Positions 18,746 to 28,633 of a stretch of DNA of 64,000 nt are shown here, piece by piece (within the stretch, counting starts at the first letter, position 1; the number at the start of each line of letters is the position of its first letter). The stretch is from Streptococcus sp. SN-1 (GTDB lineage: Bacteria; Bacillota; Bacilli; Lactobacillales; Streptococcaceae). The DNA lies in the NCBI RefSeq assembly GCF_041154385.1, contig NZ_AP028929.1, positions 1,364,001 through 1,428,000 on the forward strand, read 5' to 3'. Below the pieces are notes generated by a model. The model was not told where the DNA came from. It ran no database searches and saw nothing but the letters and a program-made list of their open reading frames with translations. The translations under genes and the position numbers were made by a program.

Positions 18746-19438
18746 CTAAAATGAAGCTTTTTCTTTTACTTTTTTCTGCCAAGAGGCAAAAAGCATGCTA
18801 ATGTAAAAAATGCTCATCATAATAGGAACACCAAGAATGGTCTTTTCATGATAGAAAATCGTCAAATAGGCTGAAAAGACAACGCCAAGGACAAAACTAC
18901 TAAGCAGGCTTACAAAGATAATCCCTTCACGTAAAAAAGGAGTGTGCTTGGTTCGGAAATAATCTCCAAAAGCCAGCATGGTCCGTTTGATATTCCCTGT
19001 CATAAAAGCGTTATTATAGGCAATACCCGACACTTCTCCAAAAGCAGTTGTCACCAGTCCCATACAGAAGGCCAAGGGAGGTACTAGATAAATATTATCT
19101 ACAGTTTGCGGCACAAAACCAATAATGATTGATAAGATTGCCAAAGGAATCAGTGACAGAATAGGCTTTTTCACAATTCTCAATTTTTCCTTATAAACAG
19201 TTAATAAAAAGACCCCCATCATAAAAGCTAGCAAGGTCATTACTTTGGCACTAGCATCTGATACATTGTGTTGAATGAGCCCCACTGATAGAAAGACGAC
19301 ATTTCCAGTTTGTCCAGCCACAAGAGTGTTCCCTCGCACAATAAAAGTATAGGCATCTACATATCCTGCACAAAAAGTCAAAAAAAGCGCTAGCCTCTTA
19401 GACTGACGTGATATTTTTCTTATAGGTAATAGCCTCAT
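18746..19438 (-). CDS. DUF1275 (YoaK family) membrane protein
   Basis: A 230-residue integral membrane protein with about six transmembrane segments and the family landmarks FCAGYVDAYTFI, LVAGQTGNVVFL and FMTGNIKRT. DUF1275 proteins are conserved but their substrate or role is unknown. I chose the ATG at 19438; the in-frame ATG four codons upstream overlaps the GGGAGG ribosome-binding site. It stands alone between rplU and a divergent oxidoreductase gene. Confidence 0.85.
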   Translation of the reverse strand: MRLLPIRKISRQSKRLALFLTFCAGYVDAYTFIVRGNTLVAGQTGNVVFLSVGLIQHNVSDASAKVMTLLAFMMGVFLLTVYKEKLRIVKKPILSLIPLAILSIIIGFVPQTVDNIYLVPPLAFCMGLVTTAFGEVSGIAYNNAFMTGNIKRTMLAFGDYFRTKHTPFLREGIIFVSLLSSFVLGVVFSAYLTIFYHEKTILGVPIMMSIFYISMLFASWQKKVKEKASF

Positions 19439-19527
19439 TTTTCCTCCCATTTCATTTACTCATCTCATTATTGTACCACTTTCTTTGGGAAAGTCCTAGT
19501 AGCTTATTTGAAAATTTTTACCCTCTG

Positions 19528-19557
19528 TTGGATAGTCTCGTCTATCTATGTTATAAT
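19528..19557 (+). promoter_or_regulatory. Promoter of the oxidoreductase-helicase pair
   Basis: TTGGAT and TATAAT are 18 bases apart, with an extended TGTTATAAT. It lies about 35 bases upstream of the oxidoreductase start. Confidence 0.75.
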
Positions 19558-19591
19558 GAAAGAAGGATTTAAAATCGGAAAAGGAGTATCT

Positions 19592-20575
19592 ATGCTTAAA
19601 TTAGGTATCATTGGCACTGGCGCTATCAGCCACCACTTCATAGAGGCAGCCCATGCTAGTGGAAAATACCAGCTGGCCGTAGTCTATTCTAGGAAACTAG
19701 AAACTGCGGCAACCTTTGCTTCTCGCTATCAGAATATCCAACTCTTTGATCAAGTAGAGGACTTCTTCAATAGCTCCTTTGATGTGGTCTATATTGCCAG
19801 TCCAAACTCCTTGCATTTTGCTCAGGCAAAAACTGCATTATCTGCAGGTAAACACGTCATTCTTGAAAAGCCAGCTGTCACTCAGCCACAAGAATGGCTG
19901 GATTTAAGACATACAGCTGAGAAAAATCACTGTTTTATATTCGAAGCAGCTCGCAATTACCATGAAAAAGCTTTCACTATCATCAAAAACTTTTTAGCAG
20001 ACAAACAAATTTTGGGAGCAGATTTCAACTATGCCAAATATTCTTCCAAGATGCCTGACTTGTTGGCTGGACTGACACCAAATGTCTTTTCAGACCGTTT
20101 TGCTGGTGGAGCTCTCATGGATTTGGGGATTTATCCTCTCTACGCTGCCGTTCGCCTCTTTGGAAAAGCTAAGGATGCAACCTATCAGGGGCAACAGCTT
20201 GACAATAGCATTGACCTAAATGGTGACGGAATCCTCTTCTACCCTGACTTTCAAGTTCATATCAAGGCTGGGAAAAACATCACTTCCAATCTCCCTTGCG
20301 AGATTTATACGACAGATGGTACCTTGACGCTCAACACCATCGAACATGTCAGCTCAGCTATTTTTACCGACCACCAAGGAAATCAAGTCCAACTCCCTAT
20401 CCAACAGGCTCCTCATACGATGACTGAGGAAGTCGCTGCATTTGCACACATGATTCAGCAACCAGACCAGACACTCTACCAGACTTGGCTGGATGATGCA
20501 GGCTCTGTTCATGAGCTACTATATACCATGCGCCAGACTGCTGGCATTAGATTTGAGGCAGAAAATGAAAACTAA
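19592..20575 (+). CDS. Gfo/Idh/MocA family oxidoreductase
   Basis: A 327-residue NAD(P)-dependent dehydrogenase. The N-terminal Rossmann motif is GIIGTGAISHHF and the EKP motif (HVILEKPAVTQ) marks the catalytic region; the C-terminal domain carries GGALMDLGIYPLY. The substrate, probably a sugar or polyol derivative, cannot be predicted. The start at 19592 follows AAAGGAGT; the upstream extension overlaps the promoter. It overlaps the helicase gene by eleven bases. Confidence 0.9.
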   Translation: MLKLGIIGTGAISHHFIEAAHASGKYQLAVVYSRKLETAATFASRYQNIQLFDQVEDFFNSSFDVVYIASPNSLHFAQAKTALSAGKHVILEKPAVTQPQEWLDLRHTAEKNHCFIFEAARNYHEKAFTIIKNFLADKQILGADFNYAKYSSKMPDLLAGLTPNVFSDRFAGGALMDLGIYPLYAAVRLFGKAKDATYQGQQLDNSIDLNGDGILFYPDFQVHIKAGKNITSNLPCEIYTTDGTLTLNTIEHVSSAIFTDHQGNQVQLPIQQAPHTMTEEVAAFAHMIQQPDQTLYQTWLDDAGSVHELLYTMRQTAGIRFEAENEN

Positions 20576-21647
20576 ACTACCTACTGAATGGCAAGAACTG
20601 AGTGACCAACTCGGTTTCCAAGAATTTACCCCCATTCAAACTCAACTATTTGAGCCCCTTCTTGCTGGAGAAAACCTCCTAGGAGTGAGCCCAACAGGAA
20701 CTGGTAAGACCCTAGCTTACCTCCTACCAAGTCTTCTCAGACTACAAAAGAAAAAAGCCCAACAACTCTTGATTCTAGCGCCTAATACAGAACTGGCTGG
20801 ACAGATTTTTGATGTATGTAAAACGTGGGCTGAAGCTATCGGCTTGACAGCTCAACTCTTCTTATCAGGTTCGAGTCAGAAACGCCAGATTGAACGCCTA
20901 AAAAAAGGACCAGAAATTCTGATTGGAACTCCTGGCCGTATCTTTGAACTAATTAAATTGAAAAAAATCAAGATGATGAATGTGGAAACCATCATCCTGG
21001 ATGAATTCGACCAATTACTTGATGATTCTCAAATTCATTTTGTTGAGAAAATAACTCACTACGCACCTCGTGACCACCAACTTGTCTATATGAGTGCGAC
21101 AACCAAGTTTGACCAAGAAAAGATTGTGTCGAATACACGCACTATTAATCTCTCTGATCAAAAACTGGACAACATCCAACACTTCTATATGCAGGTAGAT
21201 CAACGTCACCGAGTGGATATGCTACGAAAACTAGCTCATGTTGAGGATTTCCGCGGTCTGGTCTTCTTTAACAGCCTATCAGACCTTGGAAGCGCAGAAG
21301 AAAAACTACAGTATCGTGATATCCTAGCTGTTTCTCTAGCTAGTGACGTCAATGTTAAATTTAGAAAAGTCATCTTAGAAAAGTTTAAAGACAAGCAACT
21401 AACTCTGCTTCTGGCAACAGACCTTCTGGCTCGTGGGATTGATATCGATAGTTTAGAATGTGTCGTAAACTTTGATGTTCCTAGAGACATCGAAACCTAC
21501 ACTCACCGTGCTGGCCGTACAGGTCGCATGGGTAAAGAAGGCTATGTTATCACTCTCATCACTCATCCTGAAGAGCTTAAAAAACTCAAAAAGTTTGCAA
21601 GCGTACGTGAAATTGTCTTGAAAAACCAAGAACTCTATATCAAATGA
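20565..21647 (+). CDS. DEAD-box RNA helicase
   Basis: A 360-residue single-core helicase without the long C-terminal tail seen in CsdA/CshA. Motifs in order: Q motif region FTPIQTQL, Walker A SPTGTGKT, Ia PNTELAGQ, II DEFD (Phe replaces Ala of DEAD), III MSATT, V ATDLLARGID and VI HRAGRTGRMG. It probably remodels RNA in ribosome assembly or decay; it resembles CshB-type enzymes. The ATG at 20565 lies inside the end of the upstream gene, so translation is coupled. Confidence 0.93.
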   Translation: MKTKLPTEWQELSDQLGFQEFTPIQTQLFEPLLAGENLLGVSPTGTGKTLAYLLPSLLRLQKKKAQQLLILAPNTELAGQIFDVCKTWAEAIGLTAQLFLSGSSQKRQIERLKKGPEILIGTPGRIFELIKLKKIKMMNVETIILDEFDQLLDDSQIHFVEKITHYAPRDHQLVYMSATTKFDQEKIVSNTRTINLSDQKLDNIQHFYMQVDQRHRVDMLRKLAHVEDFRGLVFFNSLSDLGSAEEKLQYRDILAVSLASDVNVKFRKVILEKFKDKQLTLLLATDLLARGIDIDSLECVVNFDVPRDIETYTHRAGRTGRMGKEGYVITLITHPEELKKLKKFASVREIVLKNQELYIK

Positions 21648-21657
21648 AGCCCCCTTT

Positions 21658-21690
21658 GCTCTATGCACATCAAGTGTATAGAGCTTTTTT
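21658..21690 (+). terminator. Terminator of the oxidoreductase-helicase operon
   Basis: GCTCTATGCAC and GTGTATAGAGC form a hairpin followed by six T residues, a dozen bases behind the helicase stop codon. Confidence 0.85.
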
Positions 21691-21720
21691 GTAAAACCAC
21701 ATAATATTTGTAGTAAAAAA

Positions 21721-21772
21721 TGAACTGCATCTCCAAAGTCAGACAAAAAATCTAACTTTGAGGATGTAGTTC
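21721..21772. terminator. Large bidirectional stem-loop
   Basis: TGAACTGCATC pairs with GATGTAGTTCA, and an inner arm AAAGTCAGA pairs with TCTAACTTT. A-rich and T-rich flanks make it a possible terminator on both strands. I believe similar stem-loops occur at other sites in pneumococcal genomes, but could not check this. Confidence 0.55.
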
Positions 21773-21906
21773 ACTTTTCTATTACTCTTATTTGAACGAG
21801 AGATTTTTCTTTTGCAAAATACAAAGTATTCATATCAGCCTTTTAAAGCTATATAAAAACTCTCCAACTATTCTATTATACCATATAAAAAAATAAATAA
21901 ATAGAC

Positions 21907-21934
21907 TTGTTTTTTTCTTTTTTTGACGTATACT
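21907..21934 (+). promoter_or_regulatory. Promoter of the orphan gene pair
   Basis: TTGTTT and TATACT are separated by 16 bases. Transcription would start near 21941, inside the cre-like site. Confidence 0.6.
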
Positions 21935-21939
21935 AATAA

Positions 21940-21954
21940 TAGAAAGCGCTTTAA
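21940..21954 (+). promoter_or_regulatory. cre-like site (CcpA operator)
   Basis: AGAAAGCGCTTTAAA contains the palindrome AAAGCGCTTT and fits the relaxed cre consensus WWGWAARCGYTTWW. It lies just downstream of the -10, where bound CcpA would block RNA polymerase. The 327-base gap 21648-21974 otherwise holds only the two terminators above and this promoter. Confidence 0.55.
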
Positions 21955-21974
21955 ATAAAATAAAAGGAGGTTTT

Positions 21975-22190
21975 ATGAGGAAAGTAAATAAGGACATTTT
22001 ATTCTTAACTGGAATCATAGTTTTATGTTTTGGTTTTTTATTATTTCACATCAACCCCTATTATGCCGAACCCTATGCGACACTGAAAGAAAGAATAAAT
22101 TTATTCTTTTGGCAACTATATTGGAGACCTGTAGGAACTCTCAGTATTATTTCGGGTTGCATTATAACTTTCAAAGGATTGAAAAAATAA
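21975..22190 (+). CDS. Small membrane protein, unknown function
   Basis: A 71-residue protein with two hydrophobic segments (about residues 8-25, DILFLTGIIVLCFGFLLF, and 48-66, with GTLSIISGCIIT), separated by a polar loop with HINPYYAEPYATLKERI. GGAGG lies directly upstream. I do not recognise the family. It precedes the secreted protein gene by 30 bases and probably shares its transcript, so it could be an immunity, anchoring or chaperone-like partner; that is inference only. Confidence 0.7.
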   Translation: MRKVNKDILFLTGIIVLCFGFLLFHINPYYAEPYATLKERINLFFWQLYWRPVGTLSIISGCIITFKGLKK

Positions 22191-22220
22191 TCTTTTACTC
22201 ATGAAGAAAGGAAATTTGTT

Positions 22221-22796
22221 ATGATTAAACTGAAACTATTGTTTTTCTCTCTACTATCAAGTCTATTATTCTTAGTCACAACATCTACGGTTTTTGCTGA
22301 TGTCTATCCTGGTACAAATTATGAAATTGTATCTAATCGTATTGTAAAAGATATCAACACAGGAGAGTTATTGTCATTTTATACGACTGAACTTAGAGAC
22401 GCCTATTTAGAGTCTAAATCTACGTATCAGACTCGTTCTAATGCAACTGGTGTTGCAGACTATAGAACTAAATACTCTCACTCTTACAAGAAAAGCACCA
22501 CATCAGGTCCTGTAAGTTCAACTGCCTATGGTGGAAAAGCTGGAGCTACTCTGACTGTAGGTGCAGGTGTTAGCTTTTCTGCTCCGGAGTCTGGAGCTGG
22601 ACTTAGTTTAAATCACTCAGTCTCCCATAACGTACCACCCTACACTTATGGTTATATTAGACTAAAAGCTACTTACACAGTAAACGTTCGTAAACTAGAA
22701 GTTAGATACTTAGGCACCAACAAATGGGTTCCAGCTGGTGAAACCTCCACTATATCGAATGTTAGTGTTTGGAGCGAACTAGTCACTTGGAAATAA
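22221..22796 (+). CDS. Secreted beta-rich protein, unknown function
   Basis: A 191-residue protein with a clear signal peptide (about residues 1-26, ending TVFA before DVYPG). The mature part is rich in Ser, Thr, Gly and Val, with alternating segments such as SYKKSTTSGPVSSTAYGG and ATLTVGAGVSFSAPESG, followed by SLNHSVSHNVPPYTYGYIR and a Trp-containing end (VSVWSELVTWK). No LPXTG, choline-binding repeat or cysteine is visible. The amphipathic Ser/Thr pattern is reminiscent of beta-pore-forming or lactococcin-972-like secreted proteins, but I cannot assign a family. AAAGGAAA precedes the start. Confidence 0.75.
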   Translation: MIKLKLLFFSLLSSLLFLVTTSTVFADVYPGTNYEIVSNRIVKDINTGELLSFYTTELRDAYLESKSTYQTRSNATGVADYRTKYSHSYKKSTTSGPVSSTAYGGKAGATLTVGAGVSFSAPESGAGLSLNHSVSHNVPPYTYGYIRLKATYTVNVRKLEVRYLGTNKWVPAGETSTISNVSVWSELVTWK

Positions 22797-22804
22797 CTCA
22801 TTAG

Positions 22805-22836
22805 ATAGATCTGGACTTTACCAGGTCTATCTTTTT
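22805..22836 (+). terminator. Terminator of the orphan gene pair
   Basis: AGATAGATCTGG pairs with CCAGGTCTATCT, followed by five T residues, shortly behind the secreted-protein gene. Confidence 0.8.
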
Positions 22837-22842
22837 AAATCG

Positions 22843-22874
22843 AAAAAAGAACCTTGCAAAGCAAGATTCTTTTA
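22843..22874 (-). terminator. Terminator of tuf
   Basis: AAAAGAATCTTGC and GCAAGGTTCTTTT form a hairpin with a U-run on the minus strand, about 45 bases behind the tuf stop codon. Confidence 0.85.
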
Positions 22875-22916
22875 GTGTCTGACTTAAATAATTGTTCTTC
22901 TGGGAACTAAATCGAA

Positions 22917-24113
<1,197 letters not shown>

Positions 24114-24184
24114 TTGAGTAAAAGCCTCCAATAAAATATATTTTATAGATAGACAGTAGGCAATACAGTCTAACTTTCCTTACT

Positions 24185-24212
24185 ATTTTATCAAATTTCA
24201 GCTAAATTGCAA
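24185..24212 (-). promoter_or_regulatory. Promoter of tuf
   Basis: On the minus strand TTGCAA and TAAAAT are 16 bases apart, leaving a leader of about 65 bases. Confidence 0.7.
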
Positions 24213-24294
24213 GTGTTTTACAAAGTTTTTGTGAATTATTCTTAATCTACTAATCTAAACGACACTTCTGCTCCTATCACTTAGCTAAACAAAA

Positions 24295-24320
24295 AGAAAA
24301 ATCAGGAATTCCTGACTTTT
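24295..24320 (-). terminator. Terminator of the AI-2E family gene
   Basis: AAAAGTCAGGAATTCCTGATTTTT, a hairpin ending in a U-run on the minus strand directly behind the stop codon. Confidence 0.8.
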
Positions 24321-25428
24321 ACTTAGCTAATTCTCTTTCTCGTTCTTTCATTATTTTATGATTTTCATACAAACGTGATAAGAACTTAGAAATTTCTTTT
24401 AAGATAGAATAAGTTGGTACAGCGACAATCATACCAATGACACCATAGATATTACTTGATAACAAAAGTAATACTAAAATCGTAATTGGGTGAACCTTCA
24501 TCACACCACCAACGATTCGAGGGTAGAGGATATTTCCATCCACTTGTTGAATGATTAGCATGTAAACAACTGCAATCAGCATTCTATGAGGATCAGTAAA
24601 GACATTAGCGATAATCATTGGAATCAAGCCAATACTTGGTCCCACATAAGGAATGAGATTGGCTAATCCTGAAAAGATAGCGAAGACCAAAGCGTATTTC
24701 AAACCAATTACGCTATATCCGATAAAGGCCAAACAACCAATAATAATGGCATCAATGGCAACTCCACTAATATAGCGAGCGATTGTAGCATTCAAATTTT
24801 TTAGCAGACCTGTAATATGCAACTTATCTCGCTTTAAGACAGTACGCTCAAGCATCGGCAAGAACTTGTGACCATCTAACAAAAAATAAACCAAAAACAC
24901 AGGGGTCATGATAATAATCAACACAGTACTAAAAAGAGCTGATAGGATACTTCCGACACTATTCGTCACACTATTTAGTATATTTTGTAAAATATCTACA
25001 TAAGAAAGATTTAATTGTTGAATATTCGCTTGAATATCCAAATTTTGAAAGGCTGGATAAGTAGATAAATCCACAATCAAATCTTGTAAACGACTGTAGA
25101 TAGTCTGGCTAGTCGCAATCAAGCTGGTCAACTGATTGACCAAAATCGGCAAGAGATAGACTACCCCAATAACTAGCCCCCAAACCAAGGCACACAAAGT
25201 TAGTAGAATACCAATGATACGATTAATTTTAAAGTACTTTTGTAAAAAATTTACAATAGGATTGGTCAAATAATATAAAAAACTACCTAGAAGAAAGGGA
25301 ATCATTATGGTATTTGCGACACTTACAAAAGGCGTTATAATCCCACCCATCTGTCTCCATAAATAAAAGATGATGGTTAATAGTAAAATCTCACTGGTCC
25401 AAAAAAATAATTTATTCTTACGAAACAT
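24319..25428 (-). CDS. AI-2E family transporter
   Basis: A 369-residue membrane protein with about eight transmembrane segments and the family pattern: two N-terminal helices, a soluble loop (QTIYSRLQDLIVDLSTYPAFQNL), and the conserved C-terminal GLANLIPYVGPSIGLIPMI. The family (formerly UPF0118) includes E. coli TqsA, linked to AI-2 export, and sodium/proton antiporters; the substrate here is unknown. GGAGGTACCCC precedes the start. It diverges from dacA. Confidence 0.88.
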   Translation of the reverse strand: MFRKNKLFFWTSEILLLTIIFYLWRQMGGIITPFVSVANTIMIPFLLGSFLYYLTNPIVNFLQKYFKINRIIGILLTLCALVWGLVIGVVYLLPILVNQLTSLIATSQTIYSRLQDLIVDLSTYPAFQNLDIQANIQQLNLSYVDILQNILNSVTNSVGSILSALFSTVLIIIMTPVFLVYFLLDGHKFLPMLERTVLKRDKLHITGLLKNLNATIARYISGVAIDAIIIGCLAFIGYSVIGLKYALVFAIFSGLANLIPYVGPSIGLIPMIIANVFTDPHRMLIAVVYMLIIQQVDGNILYPRIVGGVMKVHPITILVLLLLSSNIYGVIGMIVAVPTYSILKEISKFLSRLYENHKIMKERERELAK

Positions 25429-25515
25429 GGGGTACCTCCATTTATCTATTTTACCACACTTTCAAAAAAGCTTCTTTCTTCTATCATGAAACTGGGAATA
25501 TTTTTTTCTTTATGA

Positions 25516-25521
25516 TAGAAT
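25516..25521 (+). promoter_or_regulatory. Extended -10 of dacA
   Basis: TGATAGAAT (extended -10) ends nine bases before the dacA ATG. The expected transcription start therefore lies only a few bases before the start codon, and no Shine-Dalgarno sequence is present. Confidence 0.55.
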
Positions 25522-25530
25522 AAACTTACT

Positions 25531-26772
25531 ATGAAAAAAATAATTTTAACTCTATTAAGCCTGTCCCTTATTGGCTCAGCATCTACTGTTGCTGCTCAAG
25601 ATTTTAATATTGCTGCTAAACATGCCATTGCTGTTGAAGCAAATACTGGTAAAATTCTCTATGAGAAAGATGCGACTCAACCAGTCGAAATTGCTTCTAT
25701 AACAAAACTACTTACCGTTTACCTGGTCTATGAAGCACTCGAAAATGGAAATATCACACTATCCACCCCAGTAGATATTTCTGATTATCCTTATCAATTG
25801 ACGACAAATTCTCAAGCCAGTAATGTTCCTATGGAAGCTCGTAATTATACTGTCGAAGAGTTACTTGAAGCAACACTGGTATCGAGTGCCAACAGCGCCG
25901 CTATTGCCCTAGCTGAGAAAATTGCTGGCTCAGAAAAAAACTTCGTTGATATGATGCGAGCAAAACTCTTGGAATGGGGAATTCAGGATGCCACTGTTGT
26001 CAATACAACTGGTCTTAACAATGAGACTCTAGGGGAGAACATTTACCCAGGATCTAATAAAGATGATGAAAATAAGCTCAGTGCTTATGACGTTGCCATC
26101 GTTGCCCGTAACCTCATCAAAAAGTACCCACAAGTCTTAGAAATTACCAAAAAACCTTCTTCTACTTTTGCTGGAATGACAATCACTTCAACCAACTACA
26201 TGTTAGAAGGCATGCCTGCTTATCGAGGTGGTTTTGATGGACTGAAAACAGGAACAACAGATAAGGCTGGAGAGTCTTTTGTTGGTACTACTGTCGAAAA
26301 AGGCATGAGGGTTATCACAGTTGTTTTAAATGCAGATCATCAAGACAATAATCCCTACGCTCGCTTTACAGCTACATCTTCACTAATGGATTATATTTCT
26401 TCTACATTTACACTTCGTAAAATCGTGCAAAAAGGCGATGCCTATCAAGATAGCAAAGTCCCTGTACAAGATGGAAAAGAAGATACGGTCACTGCAGTGG
26501 CCCCAGAGGATATCTATCTAATTGAACGTGGTGGGAATCAATCTTCCCAATCTATTCAATTTACACCTGATTCTAAAGCAATCCCCGCACCACTTGAAGC
26601 TGGAACAGTGGTTGGCCATTTGACTTACGAAGACAAGGATTTGATTGGTCAAGGTTACATTACCACAGAACGTCCTAGTTTCGAAATGGTAGCAGAAAAG
26701 AAAGTTGAAAAAGCCTTCTTCTTAAAAGTTTGGTGGAATCAGTTTATCCGATTTATCAACGAGAAATTATAA
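25531..26772 (+). CDS. dacA: D-alanyl-D-alanine carboxypeptidase (PBP3)
   Basis: A 413-residue class C low-molecular-weight penicillin-binding protein that removes the terminal D-Ala from stem pentapeptides. A signal peptide (about residues 1-22, ending VAA) is followed by the catalytic S56-x-x-K59 (SITK), S120-A-N122, and K240-T-G242 motifs. A beta-sandwich domain and a C-terminal amphipathic helix (FLKVWWNQFIRFINEKL) attach it to the membrane. The start lacks a ribosome-binding site and may be leaderless. Confidence 0.97.
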   Translation: MKKIILTLLSLSLIGSASTVAAQDFNIAAKHAIAVEANTGKILYEKDATQPVEIASITKLLTVYLVYEALENGNITLSTPVDISDYPYQLTTNSQASNVPMEARNYTVEELLEATLVSSANSAAIALAEKIAGSEKNFVDMMRAKLLEWGIQDATVVNTTGLNNETLGENIYPGSNKDDENKLSAYDVAIVARNLIKKYPQVLEITKKPSSTFAGMTITSTNYMLEGMPAYRGGFDGLKTGTTDKAGESFVGTTVEKGMRVITVVLNADHQDNNPYARFTATSSLMDYISSTFTLRKIVQKGDAYQDSKVPVQDGKEDTVTAVAPEDIYLIERGGNQSSQSIQFTPDSKAIPAPLEAGTVVGHLTYEDKDLIGQGYITTERPSFEMVAEKKVEKAFFLKVWWNQFIRFINEKL

Positions 26773-26831
26773 AACATACTGAGCAAAAGATTGCTCCAAA
26801 ATAGAGACAGAGCAAAAAGGCTTTAAAGTCA

Positions 26832-26881
26832 AAAACGCATAGTATCAGGTATTAAAAAAACTTGATATTATGCGTTTTATT
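26832..26881. terminator. Stem-loop behind dacA
   Basis: AAAACGCATA.TATCAGGT pairs with CTTGATATTATGCGTTTT around an A-rich loop, with A- and T-flanks. It can serve dacA and, in the other direction, nnrD. About 60 AT-rich bases separate it from the dacA stop codon. Confidence 0.7.
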
Positions 26882-26919
26882 GTGGTAAGATTTACTTCGT
26901 TTTCTCCTAAAATTGAATT

Positions 26920-27774
26920 TTATCCCATTCTTTTTTGAGATATTTTATTCATTACTTTAGGAAGACAATTACTAATCTCCGTTGGCAAGACCACATAATG
27001 TTCTTGAGATAGTTCTTGGGCTATGGCTGAATGAAGATGGGTTGCTACTGTCACACGTTCGTAGAGACTGGCCTGTCGAAATTGGCCTGCAAATCCTGCA
27101 ATCATTCCAGCCAGTGTATCTCCCATACCACCAGTCGCCTGATAGGGACCACCAACCTGTAACTGGTAATAATCAGACTGGCCAACTTGCCAAATACGAG
27201 TAGCTGAACTTTTCTCCACCAAAATTGTTCCTTGAGGAAAGGAAGTCAGGGTACTAGCCGTTGCAGCTTCCTTTTGCTGTTCAATCGTAATTCCAGACAA
27301 TTTTTCCCATTCTTTTTGGTGGGGAGTTAGGATAATCTGGCTCGACGGAAATGACAACTTGGTCTTAGCAAGAATGGTCAAGGCTCCTCCATCCACAATC
27401 AAAATCTGATTCTTTTTTAAGCTAGCAAAGACCTGTTTTACTAGACTTTCTCCAAAAGCATCGTCTCGTAAACCAGGCCCGAGCAAGACAACTTCTGCCT
27501 TCTCCAACTGCTCTTTTAACAGTTGTTGGTCTTGAAGAGAAAAGGCCATAGCCTCAGGTAAATGACTGTGCAAAGCTGGGATATTTTCCCTATCTGTTCC
27601 AACGGTCACCAAACCAGCTCCACTTTTAACAGCTGCCAAAGCAGCCATGATGATAGCACCACCATAAGGATAAGTCCCACCCAGTAACAGCAAACGACCA
27701 TAGTTTCCTTTATGACTTGTACGAGAACGTTCAATAATGACTTTTTCTAGTAAGGTTTGATCAATCACTTTCAT
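26920..27774 (-). CDS. nnrD: ADP/ATP-dependent NAD(P)H-hydrate dehydratase
   Basis: A 284-residue ribokinase-fold repair enzyme (CARKD family) that dehydrates damaged NAD(P)H hydrates. Visible motifs are GRLLLLGGTYPYGGAI near the N-terminus, VLLGPGLRDD, LTPHQKEW and GGMGDTLAGMIAGF near the C-terminus. The N-terminal epimerase domain (NnrE) present in fused forms is absent. It lies 14 bases downstream of the unknown 273-aa gene. Confidence 0.93.
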   Translation of the reverse strand: MKVIDQTLLEKVIIERSRTSHKGNYGRLLLLGGTYPYGGAIIMAALAAVKSGAGLVTVGTDRENIPALHSHLPEAMAFSLQDQQLLKEQLEKAEVVLLGPGLRDDAFGESLVKQVFASLKKNQILIVDGGALTILAKTKLSFPSSQIILTPHQKEWEKLSGITIEQQKEAATASTLTSFPQGTILVEKSSATRIWQVGQSDYYQLQVGGPYQATGGMGDTLAGMIAGFAGQFRQASLYERVTVATHLHSAIAQELSQEHYVVLPTEISNCLPKVMNKISQKRMG

Positions 27775-27788
27775 CGTTTTTTCCTCAA

Positions 27789-28610
27789 CTATCCTTTATC
27801 TGATTGTTTTAAGACAATCCGATACACTTTTTTATTCCACTCTTCCAAACCTTCTCCATCATGGTCAAGATAATACACCCTATCTAGTAATTGACTTGGA
27901 ATAATATTTTCAAATTGGCTCTTATTATGAGTTGGAATAATGCAAATATACAACTCACTAAATAAATTCAACATGTCCTTAATTTTTGCAACATGGTAGC
28001 CATCAAAAATATAACCAGTAAGTTTAATCAAATCTGTATAGATAAAATGAAAGCTCACTCCAGGAATAAACTTGTCTTGTAATTCTTTCTCTGAAGGAGC
28101 TCGACCTAATAAACGCTCCATCGCTAATCGATAACCAGAACTTGTATTTGACCACCCTAACATGACATAGTCAAAATAATCTATCGGATCCGATGCAGCA
28201 TTTCGACTATCCAAAACCAACTCCTCAGCATCTCGCCCAAAGGCTTTCACAGCAGATAAGAGCTGACCTGTTTTAAAGATAGAAATCGCTGCATCTATAG
28301 TCGTAGTATGACTACAGTAGTCTGAAGTCACTAACCTCTTATGTAGATCATAAGTCGAGGCTACTCTTTTATCTGTAGGGGTAAATGGTGGCAGAAAGGG
28401 ATGCTGAAAGATGTAATCTAAAATCTCTTTTTTTAAACAAGAATCAGCACACTCAATACTTGTTTGACGTTTATGAAGTTTTTCGTAAGCTATAAATTTA
28501 GCAATTTTTTCTAATTCCCATTCTTGAATATTTGGATAATCAATTAGTGCTAAGTAGTATATTCCATCCCATTGTAAACTATATTCCCCATTATAAATTT
28601 TTAAAATCAT
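27789..28610 (-). CDS. Unknown 273-aa cytosolic protein
   Basis: I do not recognise this gene. It has no signal peptide or membrane segment. A segment around residues 95-140 (YCSHTTTIDAAISIFKTG, then LLSAVKAFGRDAEELVLDSRN) has a histidine followed by T-T and a helix with a glycine end; this is faintly similar to ADP-ribosyltransferase-fold proteins (H-T/S-T then helix), but the remaining ART residues are not obvious. The N-terminal half begins IYNGEYSLQWDGIYYLALIDYPN. It is followed closely by nnrD, so they are probably co-transcribed. Confidence 0.75.
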   Translation of the reverse strand: MILKIYNGEYSLQWDGIYYLALIDYPNIQEWELEKIAKFIAYEKLHKRQTSIECADSCLKKEILDYIFQHPFLPPFTPTDKRVASTYDLHKRLVTSDYCSHTTTIDAAISIFKTGQLLSAVKAFGRDAEELVLDSRNAASDPIDYFDYVMLGWSNTSSGYRLAMERLLGRAPSEKELQDKFIPGVSFHFIYTDLIKLTGYIFDGYHVAKIKDMLNLFSELYICIIPTHNKSQFENIIPSQLLDRVYYLDHDGEGLEEWNKKVYRIVLKQSDKG

Positions 28611-28633
28611 CTAATCACCTCACTCCATTATAC

